Below, in pieces: positions 36,206 through 49,082 of a DNA stretch of 64,000 nt. The notes beneath the pieces were generated by a model. That model did not search any database. It saw only the letters and a list, made by a program, of their open reading frames with translations, and had not been told where the DNA came from. A program made the position numbers and the translations under genes. Every line of letters begins with the position of its first letter. The stretch's first letter is position 1. Origin of the DNA: Thuidium tamariscinum (taxonomy: Eukaryota > Streptophyta > Bryopsida > Hypnales > Thuidiaceae); assembly GCA_947034885.2 (NCBI GenBank), contig OX344750.2:18284053-18348052 (forward strand), in the 5' to 3' direction.

Positions 36206-37118
36206 ATTTCAGCACCTCATAATGGCTAGCCTTACTTTATAAGGACACCATCCTCAGATGCATAAGGTGCACATACCTTAAGCATCTGAGCATTTGGACA
36301 CTATTCAGGTGCACACACCTTGCATCATCAAAGGTCAGCACTAAAGTTGAAAAAAATGTGAATATACGGTAAAAGTACCTCCGTTGAACGTCAAAAAAAC
36401 TGCATGACTTAAATAAAAATGTTACACATGGGAACATCAACTAAATAGAGTTACATTGGGCAAGGTGGGTCCAACAGATGTGTACAACCTGCAAAAAACG
36501 GACTCTCAACACTGGAAGCTCGAAATTTCCGACATTCCCTCTACACTGAGCTCCACAAACTCGAAAGATGTAAGAAAGTATATTATGGTTTCTTAGTCCT
36601 GGTGATGGAGGTTACGTGATAATCTTTCATAGCAAATAAGGAGTAGACTCCCTCACCATGCCTCCAAATCAGCCTGCCGAAGCACAAGTGTTAAGTTAGG
36701 AGCAGGACAAAATGGGGACAAATCTGCGAATGATCAAAAGTCACGCCTAAAATGTAATTTGCAAAGTAAAGCTTAATCTTTCTATATCTACAACGTCAGA
36801 ATCACATATTGCCTAGAAACCATTCTCTTTCTGAGACCATAATCGTGATAGCCCTCTTGACTGTAACCAACAGCAACCAACAATAAGAGAGAATCCCAAG
36901 TACTGTAGCACATCAGAATCCATTGAAAAGAACTCACCAGGGAAGTTCGCATGGCGAGTGGTACCCTCTGTGGCATTCCACCCAAAGGTCTCCCAGCAAC
37001 AACAGGCCTCCAGAGCTCGCACTTTCTTTCTCTAGAAATTTTCTTACAAAGAAGCAGCCCTTCTGTTGCTACCCAACCCCAAATGATGACCGAGTACCTT
37101 GACAATGTTAGTACGCCT

Positions 37119-40100
37119 TCATCGCCGTCTTCCAGCTGCAATAGGCCGTCTCTGCCTCGCTGTATTTCCTACTCTGCCACCCCCTTCTCCCCAGTGTCCT
37201 CCTCCCCTGCCACGGCCCAACCCAGGCGGCCCTTGGTGCGTGGCCCAGTTCATAGGCTGCGGGGCAGTGCCTGCCCGATCCTCTTCATCCCTCTCGTTGT
37301 ACTCCAACACGAGTCGCTTGATATCTTGTTTCTCCTCCAGTTCCGCGGCTTCCTTCTGCTTCGTACTCAGGACCAGAGAACAATCACGAGGAATGCGGAG
37401 CTGTTTCGTCTGCTGTTTGTTCCCTTTCTTGACCAAAACTCGAAACTGGACACTAGTTCCACTCGTTTGATCATCCACCACCTCGTCCCCAGACTCGATG
37501 TCAGTGCCTCCACCACGGCCATGATCCTTGGAATCGAAGAGGTTGAGAGGGATTGTCATGTTCAGGGCGGGGCGAGATCGCATTTCGAGTTTTCGAGAAT
37601 CGATGCTTTCTTGCATAAGGGCACGATATTCACGATCAAACTCGGCTTCTTCAGCAGGGTCGGACTCTGGAATCTTCTTCTGCATCACCTTAACTTTCTC
37701 TTCTTCCTCGGAACCTGCAGTGTCGGCTCCACCTTCCAGCTCCTCTGCTTCCAACTCATCGTCACCTGCAAAGGTACTGGTGAATATAATGAACAACAGC
37801 AGCTAAACAGAAGCAAAACTTCATGAAACTTGATAGAGAGAATGGAGACAACACACCAGAAACTTATCAACAATCTCATATCTCGTAGATTGACCCCTAA
37901 AGATTCGTGTATTAGAAATTGGCAAATACTCACAAAACAGCCAAAAATGATCATTCTCTATGAAAGGGTTATAAATCAAATTTTATTCACATTTGGAATT
38001 TGTAACCGTTCGATCTTACTCTTGCCTAGTATTATGAGTGACAAAAAAAATGGGGGTCTCAAAGCAATGTATACGTGAGAACAAAGCTTGTAAAGTGGAG
38101 CTTGTAAAATGTTTTTTAAGGACTGCCCAGGCTTTTGACAATGTGGCTTTGTCGGACTTTTGAGCTCCATAACTCAAAATGGTTTTGGTTTTTGCAAGGA
38201 AGATTAAAGGACTTCAGATTTTAATACAGTCTCAAGTTAGGAAGAAGTATGCAAATTTTCAAAGCAATATGATGTTGCACTCAAGTCAAGAAGTATGTAA
38301 ATTTTCAAAGCAAAATGATGTTGAGGTTGCCCTTGCTGAGTTGGGGCTCAAAGCTTTTTTAGACGCAAAACTTTCTTTTAACCTTTGGATCTTTATGAGA
38401 GTTGGATTCCCTGGAAGTTCGTTTGATTCCCTGATCCCGGAAAAAATTGAAGAAAAAGAACAGTATTACTTCAGTTTAGCTGACCAATTTTTTCAAAACC
38501 CATTTCGGCTTGCGAGGAGCTTAAGGAGTCAGCCAACGAAATAGTGCGACTCGAACTCAAAGTAGTTTCCCAATCCTAAACGCAAAAAAAAATTTTAACC
38601 TTTGGACCTTCATGAGAGATGGATTCCCTGGAAGTTCGTTTGATTCCCTAATCCCGGAAAAAAATTGAGGAAAAAAAACAGTATTACTTCAGTTTAGCTG
38701 CCCAAATTTTCCAAACCCCATTTCGGCTTGCGAGGAGCTTTAGGAGTCAGATGACGAAATAGTGCAACTCGAACTCAAAGTAGTTTCACATTCCTAAACG
38801 CAAAAAAAAAATTAACCGTCGGATCTTCATGAGAGTTGGATTCCCTGGAAGTTCGTTTGATTCCCTAATCCCGGAAAAAGCTTGAGGAAAAAAAACAGTA
38901 TTACTTCAGTTTAGCTGCCCAAATTTTCCAAAACCCATTTCGGCTTGCAAGGAGCTTTAGGGGTCAGCCGACGAAATAGTGCGATTCGAACTCAAAGAAG
39001 TTTCCCATTCCTACCTTCATCGTCGTGAAATGCATACTTGTCTTCTTCCAGTTCCTCCTCTTCCTCCTGGCCATCAGCCTCCATACTGCCACTTTCTGTC
39101 TCTGATTCGCTATCTCCATCATCTGCCAATCCTGTTCCATGAACTCCTGCAGCTCTTGTTCCAAGTGGTGCAACTCCAGTAATTTGTGTATCCTTACCAT
39201 ATTCCGATCCTTGATTGTGGGCATGCACCTCCCCATCTGTTTGTGTTGTATTTGAGGGACGAGAATTCCGCTCCTTCTCAGAAGCTGCTAAGTTCCGATC
39301 AACCTCCTCCAACTCAAGCAACGCTTGATTGGCCTCGTCATAGGTAGCATAACGTACCATCTTTGGACGAAGATCTGCGAATAGATCCTGTAAAAAATAA
39401 TACATCGTCATACTTCAAGTAATGCTTTCCCACCCCACCCCACCCCACCCCGCAGTAATTTCACTCGAATTCACAACTTAAGACATTATTAATCAAGTCG
39501 CTACAGCAATACTAATTGCGACACAAAAGAAAAAAATTTGCAGTATAATTATATGAGAACCAGGAGGAAAGGTGTTATGATCATTGCTGTACTACCTGAA
39601 GGTCAAATTCCACGTCCAAAGGAATGACTCCCTTACTAAGAACGTATCTTTGAAAATAGAGTAGAAATCGATCAAGTCGGCGCTTAGATGAACCTCGATC
39701 AAAGAATTGTCCACATGTCTCAAGAAGCGTGATGACCATCCGTAGCCGAAAGCAGTCTTCTGGAGGGTCCAGTACATCTTGCTGGATTGCACATAAAAAG
39801 TGAAGGGGTAAGAACAAATGAAAAACCCTTGCAAGTTGTACACATATGGAATTTCCGATATGAATGTTGCCATTAGAACGACAGCAGATAATACTAAATC
39901 GAAAAATCTTTAAAATTGCAATGAACGTAGGACATAATTAAACAGCATTCATACTCGAATCCTCGAAGGATAATTATCAGTACTGTTTTGAACATTGCAG
40001 GAGCACATATACTAGACTTTGAAAACTGTCAGTGCAGGCAAGGTAGACTGCTATAGTGATTGTAAATATTTCAGGAGCAAAGCTGTTGGAGAGCACTACG

Positions 40101-43100
40101 AAACAGACTGAGGAGCCTGAAAGGCTGAAAACAACGCATATTCACAACTTCATGGTTGCTATTAAGGATCCTGGAAACTCGTGATATAAATTCAAATGTA
40201 TGGTGTTGCAATACTCCCCATCAATTGATGTCCTGTAATGTAAAGAAACTCCGAAAATGGAAGCTATTTACCTCTGAAGTCCCATGACCAAAACCAATGA
40301 TCAGATATAGTGTATCAAATATGACAGGAGAGTCAATGAGGCGGTAGCTATAAAGTTCTCCAAGAAATCTCATGTACGCAATGCGTCGCTGCTGCATCCC
40401 ATACTCGTTCAACTCTAGACCAACTCTAATAGCTTCCAGAACCTGGAATCATGTACTAGGATTAGTGATCTCTCTTGATTATGCATACAACAAATCCGCG
40501 AAAAAGGGAAACAGTAAGATTGATGCAACTTAGCAATAATGTAATGTGAAGGCTTTGACAGGTGGATAATCATTACCTCATCAACCACAGCAACTGCAAA
40601 CGCATCATGATATCGGCTTAGACCAGCAGTTAAAGAGGCTATTAAGTGAACTTGACTATATTTCCCTTTGTAGACCTTCATGAAGCAATTCAACAAATAT
40701 GATTCACACTCGCTCCATGGAAGCTTTCTCAATTGCCGAAGAACTCGCTCGATTGTCGTTTTATCAAGATCTGCAAACAGCAGCTTCCGGATGTACTGCA
40801 AAGTACGGTGTGAAAATGAGTATCGATGCTTTCGGTAAGCATTTGCGTTATGAACCAAATCCAGTGTAAAGAGAACAAGCAAGTGACGCAAGAGTAGGTA
40901 GATGTTTTTCAACCTGGTGTAAGGGTGGGCGAACTTTAGAGACACGAGCAGACCTCTCAGGGGGCTTGCACTGGTAATAAGCATTCTCTACAAGAGTACT
41001 ATGGCGAGCGTCCAGATTCTTGACATTCTTGAGGCGCATTATGATCTCTAGCATATTTCCCATACGTAAGGATGTCTCTGGAAACCGATACAGGAAGCGC
41101 CCACAAGTTTCAAGCAAGTTGCACGCCACATCAATATTGTGGTGTGTGAAATCGTCTAAACATGACTGAAAAGCACACGCAATATTATTAGAGAAAGAAA
41201 CACACTTACTTGCAATGTATGGTATTGAGAGGGTCCGCTATAGTAAAATTCAAAGACAGAAAGGTTGCAAAAATTATCAAACACGGGACATAAATTCTGG
41301 ATGCATAGGGGAAACGCCGCTCAATATAGTCAGAATGAGCGTTCAGTCATAAATTGGCCAAATTAGAACAAGATTAACACTGACTTTGAACTTTCGTGAC
41401 GCACCTTCAAACAGCTGAATACGAGGCCAGGAGATGCCACCTTGAACTTTGCAAGTTCACCTAAGAAACGGATATTCCTAATCTTGGTCTCAATGTTCAT
41501 TTGGTCCTACATAGCATTGTCAAGTCAAGTGTAAACCATGAGAATCATTTGCCAGTCGCTTAAATTAAATGTCTCAGGGAAAATATGGCACTAGAGTTAT
41601 ACACTTCTCAACGCTGCTCAAATCTTACGACTGTGAAGCGAATCACACATACATAAGAGAACTATCATAAGCATTCCTTTGAATCCTGCAAACACAATCG
41701 AAAGCGCCGAAATTCCTACTTAGATTCAAATCCATCAATCAAGAATGTTCCGAGCATCCACGCAATTATCGTGCCAAGCAATCTCAAGAAAAGAAATTTA
41801 CATCATACCTTCTTGTTCATTAGAAAATTAAATTCTTCTTCAAGTAATTGTAGAATCATAGGGGATACATCCTTCATGCATGTAGACAGCGTGGCGATCA
41901 TTCGAGAATAATATGGAATAAGCTCCAAAGAACTTCGAGGGACATTGAAAAGAGTGCGCACAAGCTTCTTTCGGCTGCTCTTTGAGTTCAAATAGCAGAA
42001 ATCTACCTGCTCAGAGATGAGATATCCATAAGCACAAAACTGGGAATACACAGATAGAATTCAGTTCTACCCTTTCAAAAAACGTTGAAATATCGTCAGA
42101 GGACGGTGCCCTCTTACAGACTTCAAATCTCAAAAATATAAGGGCTTGAAAAAGAATACCGTGAGTTGGTCGATGAGGTCTCGACTGACACAGCCAGGGA
42201 GCCTTTGAAGAAGACTGTCAAGACTAGCACCTTCAACACCCTTCACTTTTTCCTTCTCAGTTTCTTTGTCCAACTTTTTTTCACCATCCTTGCCTTTCTC
42301 TTTCAGCTTCTCCTTCTCTGGATCCCGAGTTCTATCTTTGCCATCCTTGTCTTTATCTTTGGGCTTCTCAGTAGCAGAAGAAACAGATTTATCGTCTAGT
42401 ACTATTGGTAGTATCTCCAAAGTTTGAGTCTCTGTTTCCAGAATCACATCAGGAGTTTCTGCTACTGGACCAGCACTCTGTTCAGGTTCCTGTCAACAAA
42501 GAATCAATGACTATCATACTTGGACAGAGGCACTTTTCACACCAAATAAGGAACGCAAATCTTTCTAGATGCACAACCACATCAGGATATAATATGAAGA
42601 GAACAAAGAGGATGCATACTCACCACTTGTTCTGCAGCCTTGTGTGAAGCTTCTGCAACCCCCTTTGGTTCAGACTCTCCAAGTAAAACAGCGGGGACAA
42701 ACGCACTGGCAACACGTGAAAGTTTCATCATCAGGACGACACAATAAAATTTGACATATTTAATACACAAACCCTACACCAACCCTGCGAATGGGCTATA
42801 ATAGCAGAATTTGACGGACAATGAGACGAATATCACTGGGTCATTTGTCATTATAAAATTGTTGAACCAGCTGATGAATACAAAGAAAGGGAGAAAAGAG
42901 GTAAAGAAAATATGTACCGTAGATCAGGCAGACTTTCATAGAAGGAGCGGGTATCTTCATCATCCCAAATAGGCTCTGGAGAAGCAGGCTCCTTTCCAAC
43001 CACTTGGGAGGCCCCATCATCTCCAGTAGTAACACGGGTAGTGTGGCCATCTTCCGGCGTCACTGGAGGCTGTGTATCCATTGCTTCGGCCAAACTGCGC

Positions 43101-46100
43101 AAAGGAAAGTCACGACAGATCAAAATCAGACAAATCAATAAAACGCAAAACTCGGAAGTAAAAGAAGAACATTATATGCATGCTTAAACAAGCTCAGCAG
43201 ACTGTTCATGACTGCTCTACAGAGACTGAAAGAAGAGGCTTACGAAGAGATATTGCGAAAGAGGTGCTCATAAGACTTTCGAAGTTTTTCATACGCAGCA
43301 GCATTTTCCTCACTTAGTTCTCCCTTAACATTGAGCATTCGTGCATTCTCTAATTCCAATTGCCGCAACGCCTGTCCCAATTTCACACAAGTCACAGACT
43401 TTGTAATTCCAGCTCCATATATACACAGGAGAGGATTCGAACGTCCTTTTTCTAGTGACAATTCAAGATCAAGAAAGCGAACGAAATATTATGAATTCAG
43501 CCTGAGGATGGTACTGACAACAAGAATAGTACCATCACAAAAGGACATATGTGAGAGAACCTATGACCGAAATATATGGTGCTTGATTTAAAAGCTGAGG
43601 CCTGATTCTGTTAGTGAAGAAAAGTTCACAACGCACAATCTAATGGCTTAAAATGAAAAATGCACCAAGTGTGATATAAAAGACAACCCGAATCATTACC
43701 CCGTGCTCTGTCTGAAGAAGTTCCACCACTGCATCAAGAAATGACTGAAAAAGCTTGCGCAAATGTTTCTTCTGATCAGTCGTCACACTCAGCTCCTTGT
43801 AAAGCTGCACAAATCTCAAGAATTTAATGAAGAACAACATATAATGCAGATGCGTTAGCCCATCAACTTTATGCGCTGCAGCTCAAAATATGTTAATTGA
43901 CACTTTACATCATACGCTGTCTTAAGATGTCAATACGTGAAACGCACGGAAGTGGTTTTATTTCTCTCCGGATGGCATCTCAACATGACTATCTCGACGT
44001 TTCCAACAGATTTGGACAGTGAATGAACACAACTAACGGATATGCGTTACATGAGGAACCTAATATGAAAACACGTGGAAAGGTACACAAACAATAAAAA
44101 ACATGTCCTAGTATTAACTCAAACTGAGTGGCTGTGAAAATCACCTCCTCTTGTCCATCTTGCCCGTTTAGAGAAAGGCCAAGAAGACACCGACCTTGCC
44201 TTGCGAAGCTAACCAGAAGGGTAAGATTTGTTTGGGTAGTTTCCCGGTCCTTCAAGTGCTCACTGCTCGTGAGATCCTTAATGATACTAACAAACACGCT
44301 TCCATCCTCAAATACTCCGCAGAAGTAAAGCTCCATCAACAGCCTGAGCGTGCTACGTTTCTTCATTGCCCGTGAGCTACGATCACCGTCGATTTCATCC
44401 CCTTTAGCAGGAAAGAAAACTTTCAACAGCCCGGCCAAAAGGGTTGGTGCAAAGTCTTTGTATCTTTGGTGAAGTAAAGAGCAGACCTACGTTCACAACA
44501 TGATGTCAAAGACAGATCACATCGACCTACATAGTCGATTATATTCGAAACTGGAGTCACATGTTCGAAAGGGGGCAAACAAAGGAAAGAAGAATAGGTC
44601 GGCACCTGCACGGCTGCATTGATATCTGAGCTTTTCAACTTCGCATCTAAAATTGCAGTCACTGCTTCACTCACGAACTTGCTCAAATTTACAACCCGAA
44701 GCTCTTCAAGTAGACCTTCTCTCTGCTCTTCATTGATCTGTTTCAACTTCTTGATCACCGCTGTATTGCGTTTGATGCTTGAATCTAAAGTTTTGAAGAA
44801 GCTGGCATCTGATAACCATGGTCAACCAAGCAAAGATAGTGACTAATATATCTTCAAACAGGAGACAAACATATTTGCGTTGAAGTATCCAAACAGTGAC
44901 ACACATACGCACTTCAAACCTAAATTCCTTTTTCCTAAATGTCACCGCAGCAACATCGATTAGGGCTTGATCCGACCCGCACTTTAGAGCAACAGGTTTC
45001 TACAAGAAAAATTAAAGCTCGGAAGTTTAACCAGACAACAGTAAAACCTTAAACTCCACGCCAAAAACTTGACTACAAGACTTCGCACAGTTGTGGAAAG
45101 GGATTCAAAAGAAATCCCATACGAGTTTCAAAAAGAAAAGATCCCTCGCTCACTTCGTCTAACACAACCCAATATCTAGCCACACATGACACAACGGTTG
45201 CCCACACGCCAATTCGATTCAATTACCAGGTCTATCCGGCGCTAAATTGGCTTGACGCAACGCACGCTTAGCCTCCGCCGACTTTTTCAGCTCCTCTGCA
45301 CGCGCAACAGCTTCCTGCCAAAGGAGACAGGATAAACCCTAACAAGCTCAATTCAGCCAGTCCAGAAATGAAAAACGATCAAAGCCGTCGCACGGCATTC
45401 CTATAAGAAAATCGAGGCCAGCACTGCGACGTCTAAAAATCAACAACGCTAGTCTGGAAAAACGACACAGAGAACACTCTTAATCATTTCAGTTGCATAA
45501 ATTCGGCAGGAAAAGAACATCAAATTCACTCTCGACGTGATTTCCTAGATTCAAGAACCACATAATTACAAGCACCACGCAGCATTACAGCATCTTAATA
45601 CTCTCGTCCACCAGAGGCAAGAGCTTCCTGCTAATGAGATACAGAGTAAACCCTACACAGATCAATTCGGCCATAGCAGACGATGAAAATCCTCACAGCT
45701 CGCTCACACCGGTCCGCATTGATAAATCAGCACTGCAATTTCTACATCAACGAGACTAGCCTGAACAGAACGACGCTGAAAACGCTCTCAATTACTTCAA
45801 CCGCGTAAAGTTGCCACGGAAAGGGCATCGAATTCACTCCCGACAATCAAGAACCGCATCAACTCGCATGAAAAACAAGAAACACGCTGCATTATAAAAT
45901 TCAAAACTCAAATCCACCAGAGGCCAAAAAGTAAACCCTAAATAGTTCAATTCACTCCCAATGCATGATTCCAAAACCTCTTTCATCGGCCAGCGGCTCA
46001 CCTCATCACCATCCTTGCTCCGATGAGCAGACTCACCCCCGTGATCGTCATCGTCATGCGCACCACCACTTGGTCCAACAACGTCCCCGTCCGCTCCTTT

Positions 46101-46115
46101 CGCCTTCAACCCCAT
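37119..46115 (-). CDS. UPF2: UPF2, regulator of nonsense transcripts 2
   Basis: Core nonsense-mediated decay factor that links UPF3 on exon junctions to the helicase UPF1. Coding exons in order on the - strand: 46115-46002, 45314-45227, 44808-44606, 44486-44145, 43804-43700, 43371-43244, 43094-42918, 42705-42624, 42489-42160, 42006-41809, 41506-41405, 41165-40914, 40795-40577, 40442-40272, 39781-39596, 39387-39015 and 37765-37119. All junctions are GT-AG and in phase, giving 3,717 nt and 1,238 residues, the normal family length. MIF4G domain 1 covers about 75-325 (INEEQREGLLEELR, AMKKRSTLRLL, TTQTNLTLLVSFARQGR). Domain 2 is about 500-690 (LPGCVSRDLIDQLT, ACNLLETCGRFLYR). Domain 3 is about 700-900 (KLPWSECESYLLNCFMKV, LLETCGQFFDRGSSK). 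Acidic stretches (960-1050) precede the UPF1-binding tail with RPALNMTIP and TKQKEAAELEEKQDIKRLVL. A Lys/Glu-rich linker lies at 440-505. Two introns hold tandem repeats. Confidence 0.97.
38368..39014 (-). repeat. 217-bp tandem repeat in the last UPF2 intron, three units
   Basis: GGATTCCCTGGAAGTTCGTT occurs at 38404, 38621 and 38838, a constant 217-bp spacing. Each unit also carries CAGTATTACTTCAGTTTAGCTG and CATTTCGGCTTGC. The last unit on the + strand runs directly into the exon donor at 39014. The intron's 5' end (on the gene strand) is therefore the repeated piece. The two extra copies lack the GTAGG donor. Just beyond, 38234-38330 holds a shorter direct repeat around AATTTTCAAAGCAA. Confidence 0.9.
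45300..45990 (-). repeat. Tandem repeat of about 300 bp in the first UPF2 intron
   Basis: Three successive blocks share TAAACCCTA plus TCAATTC (around 45333, 45648 and 45929), CCACCAGAGG (45609 and 45915) and the run AACRCTCTYAATYAYTTCA (45473 and 45784). Spacing is about 297-315 bp, with noticeable divergence. The innermost unit overlaps exon 2 at CTTCCTGCC, and a similar CTTCCTGCT recurs at 45627. The intron has therefore grown by repetition that began at the exon 2 acceptor. Confidence 0.7.
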
Positions 46116-46428
46116 GGCTGAGTCCAAACCCTAAATCTTAAGCTCAAATCACCAAGCAATATCCGCCATGAAAATATAGAAACTCACATAGAAAGTGACG
46201 AGTGCACTGAATCTTTCCCCGGCGATACACGCAGTTCCGTGGAGTTGAATTGGACCTGCTCCGATGAGTTCAAAGCAGGGCGCGCTGGGGGCCGTCGATG
46301 AAAATCATCGGAGGCAGACTTCATCGTCCCGTCTCAGTTCATGAGACTAACGAGAGTATACGTTAAGGTAGACGAGCCTATTACCATGCAAACTAGCGAC
46401 CAATGTAAAATATTCCATTTCAAACAAA
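46116..46428 (-). promoter_or_regulatory. UPF2 upstream region
   Basis: About 310 bases of GC-richer sequence separate the UPF2 start codon from the foldback element that begins at 46429. They should hold the leader and core promoter. A possible leader segment lies around 46190-46330. No specific promoter motif can be named with confidence. Confidence 0.45.
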
Positions 46429-47400
46429 ACTAGGGTGGCCCATGCCGTTGCCACAATCTAAAAGAAAAGAAAAACAACAGAATAAATAATTTTCTAATTT
46501 TTTTAATGTATAGAAACTTCAAAATTCAATAATTTTTATGCTGTAGGTTGGAACACCATGAATCAAAACCCGTGCACCCCTCCTCGCTAAAGGCTTTCTG
46601 ACGGTACCAAACACGCACCCGGGAGATTCACGGTCCGAGAGATCTCAATGTAACAAACAAACAAACAATAATTTTCTAATTTTTTAATGTATAGAAACTT
46701 CAAAATTCAATAACTTTCATGCCATAGGTTGGAACACCATGAATAAAAGCCCGTGCACCCTTTCTCGCCGAGGGCTTTCCGACGCTACCAAACACGCACC
46801 CGGGGGACTCACGGTCCGGGAGATCTCAACGTAACAAACATCCAAACAAACAAACAAACAAACAGTGTATCTTCATAGGGGGATGGGAGCAACTTCATAG
46901 TGGGCAACATTGTCATCTATACCTTAAGACAGGTTATTTGTTTTGTTTTATATTGTTTTGTGTCCCCAAGTCACATTCTTGGTACTATTGCCAAACTCTC
47001 AACGAGGAGGGATGCACGGGCTTGATTTCATGGCATTGTGACCTTAGTGTGAAAGTTATTGAATTTCATTTCAAAAATTTTATGGATTAAAGATTAGAAA
47101 ATTAATTTTACTTTGGACTTAAGTGTAGCAATGATACAGGGCACACTAGTAAGATAGGTTGTTTGTTTCTTTTCTTTTGTTTGTTTGTTATGTTGAGATC
47201 TCACACCCTATGCATCCCCTAGTCGCATGTTTGGTATCATCGGAAAGCCCTTGGCGAGTAGGGGTGCAAAGGTTTTGTTTCATGACATTTGGACAGACGA
47301 TGAGAAAGTTATTGAATTTCAAAGTTTTAATGGATTAAAAAATTAAAGAATTACTTTTACTTTGGATATGAATGTAGCAACAATATAGGGCACACTAGTT
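46429..47400. mobile_element. Foldback element with doubled inverted arms, upstream of UPF2
   Basis: Four related blocks of about 190-235 bp are arranged two forward (46429-46655 and 46666-46850) and two inverted (46960-47152 and 47165-47400). Shared runs are AAACTTCAAAATTCAATAA, TAGGTTGGAACACCATGAA and CCAAACACGCACCCGGG in the forward blocks, with their diverged complements in the inverted ones. The outer ends pair: AACTAGGGTGGCCCATGCCG on the left, and AACTAGTGTGCCCTATATTG read in reverse complement on the right. (AAAC)n-like short repeats occur at 46655 and 46840-46865. There is no reading frame. The forward arms are alike, while the inverted ones are more diverged. Confidence 0.8.
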
Positions 47401-47693
47401 GTAATGAAGATGTAATGGTGGTGTACACCTTCATTTGATTACAATTTTGTCCACAATGGGTGTGCTCCCATTTTATTTGTAATAGGGTAGTTTATCCTAT
47501 TTGAATATCTTGAAGCCAACTCCCAAAAAGAGGCATTTTTTTCTTAAAGAAGTGGGGAGCTTTATTTCACAAATCAAACTCAAGTGGAATTATAATTTTC
47601 CAATTAAAATTATAATTTTTGTAAATTTCTTAAGAGGTTTGCCCTAAACTTATGAAACCATTTGTAAGATAAAGTCATAAACATACAACTCAA
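47401..47693. other. Short AT-rich spacer
   Basis: There is no gene and no delimited element here. The block at 47580-47650 is simple AT-rich sequence with an imperfect AATTATAATTTTC inverted motif. Confidence 0.4.
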
Positions 47694-48936
47694 CCCCTCA
47701 TTGCCTATTGGGATGAAAAGTGTCCTCACATTGACTAGCAGTCCAATTTAAGTGTAACATTAGAGGAAATCTGAGGCCTCCAAAGGGCCGTTTCGGGGCT
47801 ATTCCCCGAAACTGTTCCCTAACTGCTGGCCGATGTCAGGGCGGCATTTACCCAAAAAAAAAAATTTAAAAATATGGGTCCTGAAATATGAAAAAAAGCC
47901 CAAAAAAAAATTCAAATTTTTTTATTTTATTACGTGGCACTCTCTCGACCATGTCGGATTTCAGTTCCTATGGCAGAAACTGCGTTCCCGCAGTCCGGGA
48001 ACCCGCAGTCTTCTAATGCCTTCAGATTTCCTCTAATGCTTTTGCATCTAATGTCCAAATTCAATAAAACTTATAGGAAAAGTTGTGCATACTAATCTAA
48101 TTTGTGTGGTAAATTTTTCAAATCAATCCAAGATGTCTAGATGTTTTAATCACCAATCAAAATTCACAAGTTTAATTTGAGTTCACCAAATTGTAGTTGA
48201 TGGCTACAACTTTGGGATCTTGTATCTCTATCATCCAATGTTTATTTTCACTAAAAATGTGTTGAATAATATTCCTCTAGAAGTTTAGTTAATGTGGTCA
48301 AATTTTCATGGCAATCTAAATTGTTTTGAATATTTGGGAGCAATTCAAAGTTTAAAAACCAAACATTTTTGGATTACAATAGACTTCAGTGACTTGTTTC
48401 CACCTCATATGGTGTCCATTTCTAATCATTTTTTAGGAAAAAATTGTGAATTCTAATGTAAGTTAGTTTGTGTGGATAAAATTTCATATCAATCCAAGAA
48501 GTTATGAGTGACTGAGAAGCATTTTAGTAGAAGGAGATTCAATTATAGATGTGTTTTTTTCACCCTTTTTCTATCTTTTTGCAATTTCAAGGTCATTTAG
48601 CAAACATAATGAATCAATTACATGACATTTTTTCACCAATGTGTTTGTGTGTTGATTTTGAAGCACTTTCTAGTTTTAAGTTTTTTCTTTTGAGTAAGTT
48701 CAAAAATCAAATTTGACCTCCAAATGTGTTTTTAGGAAAATTTCAACATCTTTTTTCAACACTAAAACATTATAATCTTGCATTCTATGAGTCAAACGAC
48801 TCCAAATTTGATCCACATCATCTAAATACAATATGCACACAATAAAATTGTATAGTTGAAATTTTCATACCTTAATGACATGTAGACTTATAAGGCTCGA
48901 AAAGCAAAGATGCTCTTAGGTACATTTGGACTTTAT
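47694..48936. mobile_element. TTAA-type element, interrupted and truncated copy
   Basis: The left end CCCCTCATTGCC and the body match the element at 54323-55285 almost throughout. Shared runs include TTTTGCATCYAATGTCCAAATTC, TTCATGGCAATYYAARTTGTTTTGAA and CCTCCAAATGTGTTTT. The flank is TCAA rather than TTAA. The copy is interrupted by the TA-flanked MITE at 47763-48033, and its right end stops near GGACTTTA at 48936, before the CCAGTGACGGG terminus. No coding frame was found. Confidence 0.8.
47763..48033. mobile_element. TA-flanked MITE, member 5
   Basis: The element is 271 bp with perfect terminal inverted repeats GAGGAAATCTGA(A)GGC and TA on both sides (47761-47762 and 48034-48035). The interior has GGCCGTTTCGGGGCTATTCC, CACTCTCTCGACCATGTCGG and AACTGCGTTCCCGCAG. 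The host element's intact relative at 54.4 kb shows the uninterrupted sequence TTCTATAACTTTTGCATC at this point, which confirms insertion at a TA. Confidence 0.88.
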
Positions 48937-49082
48937 ACTACTATTGTATAAAGTACCTTGAAGAGTATGTGGATGGATGTTGGATGAAGGTACTAACCAT
49001 ATTTTGTATAGCTAGTGTGTAAGCACAAAGGTAAAGATTACATTGCAGACGTGTGCAATGGAGTAGAACAACTCCAACTGGA

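Noticed and set aside
36951-37826. 291-residue open frame on the + strand
   Set aside because: It is the antisense shadow of the last UPF2 exon, whose - strand product matches the UPF1-binding tail.
47763-48033. PIF/Harbinger-type MITE with a three-base target duplication
   Set aside because: The flanking TTA and TAA are inverted rather than direct repeats; only TA is directly repeated on both sides, and the other members agree.
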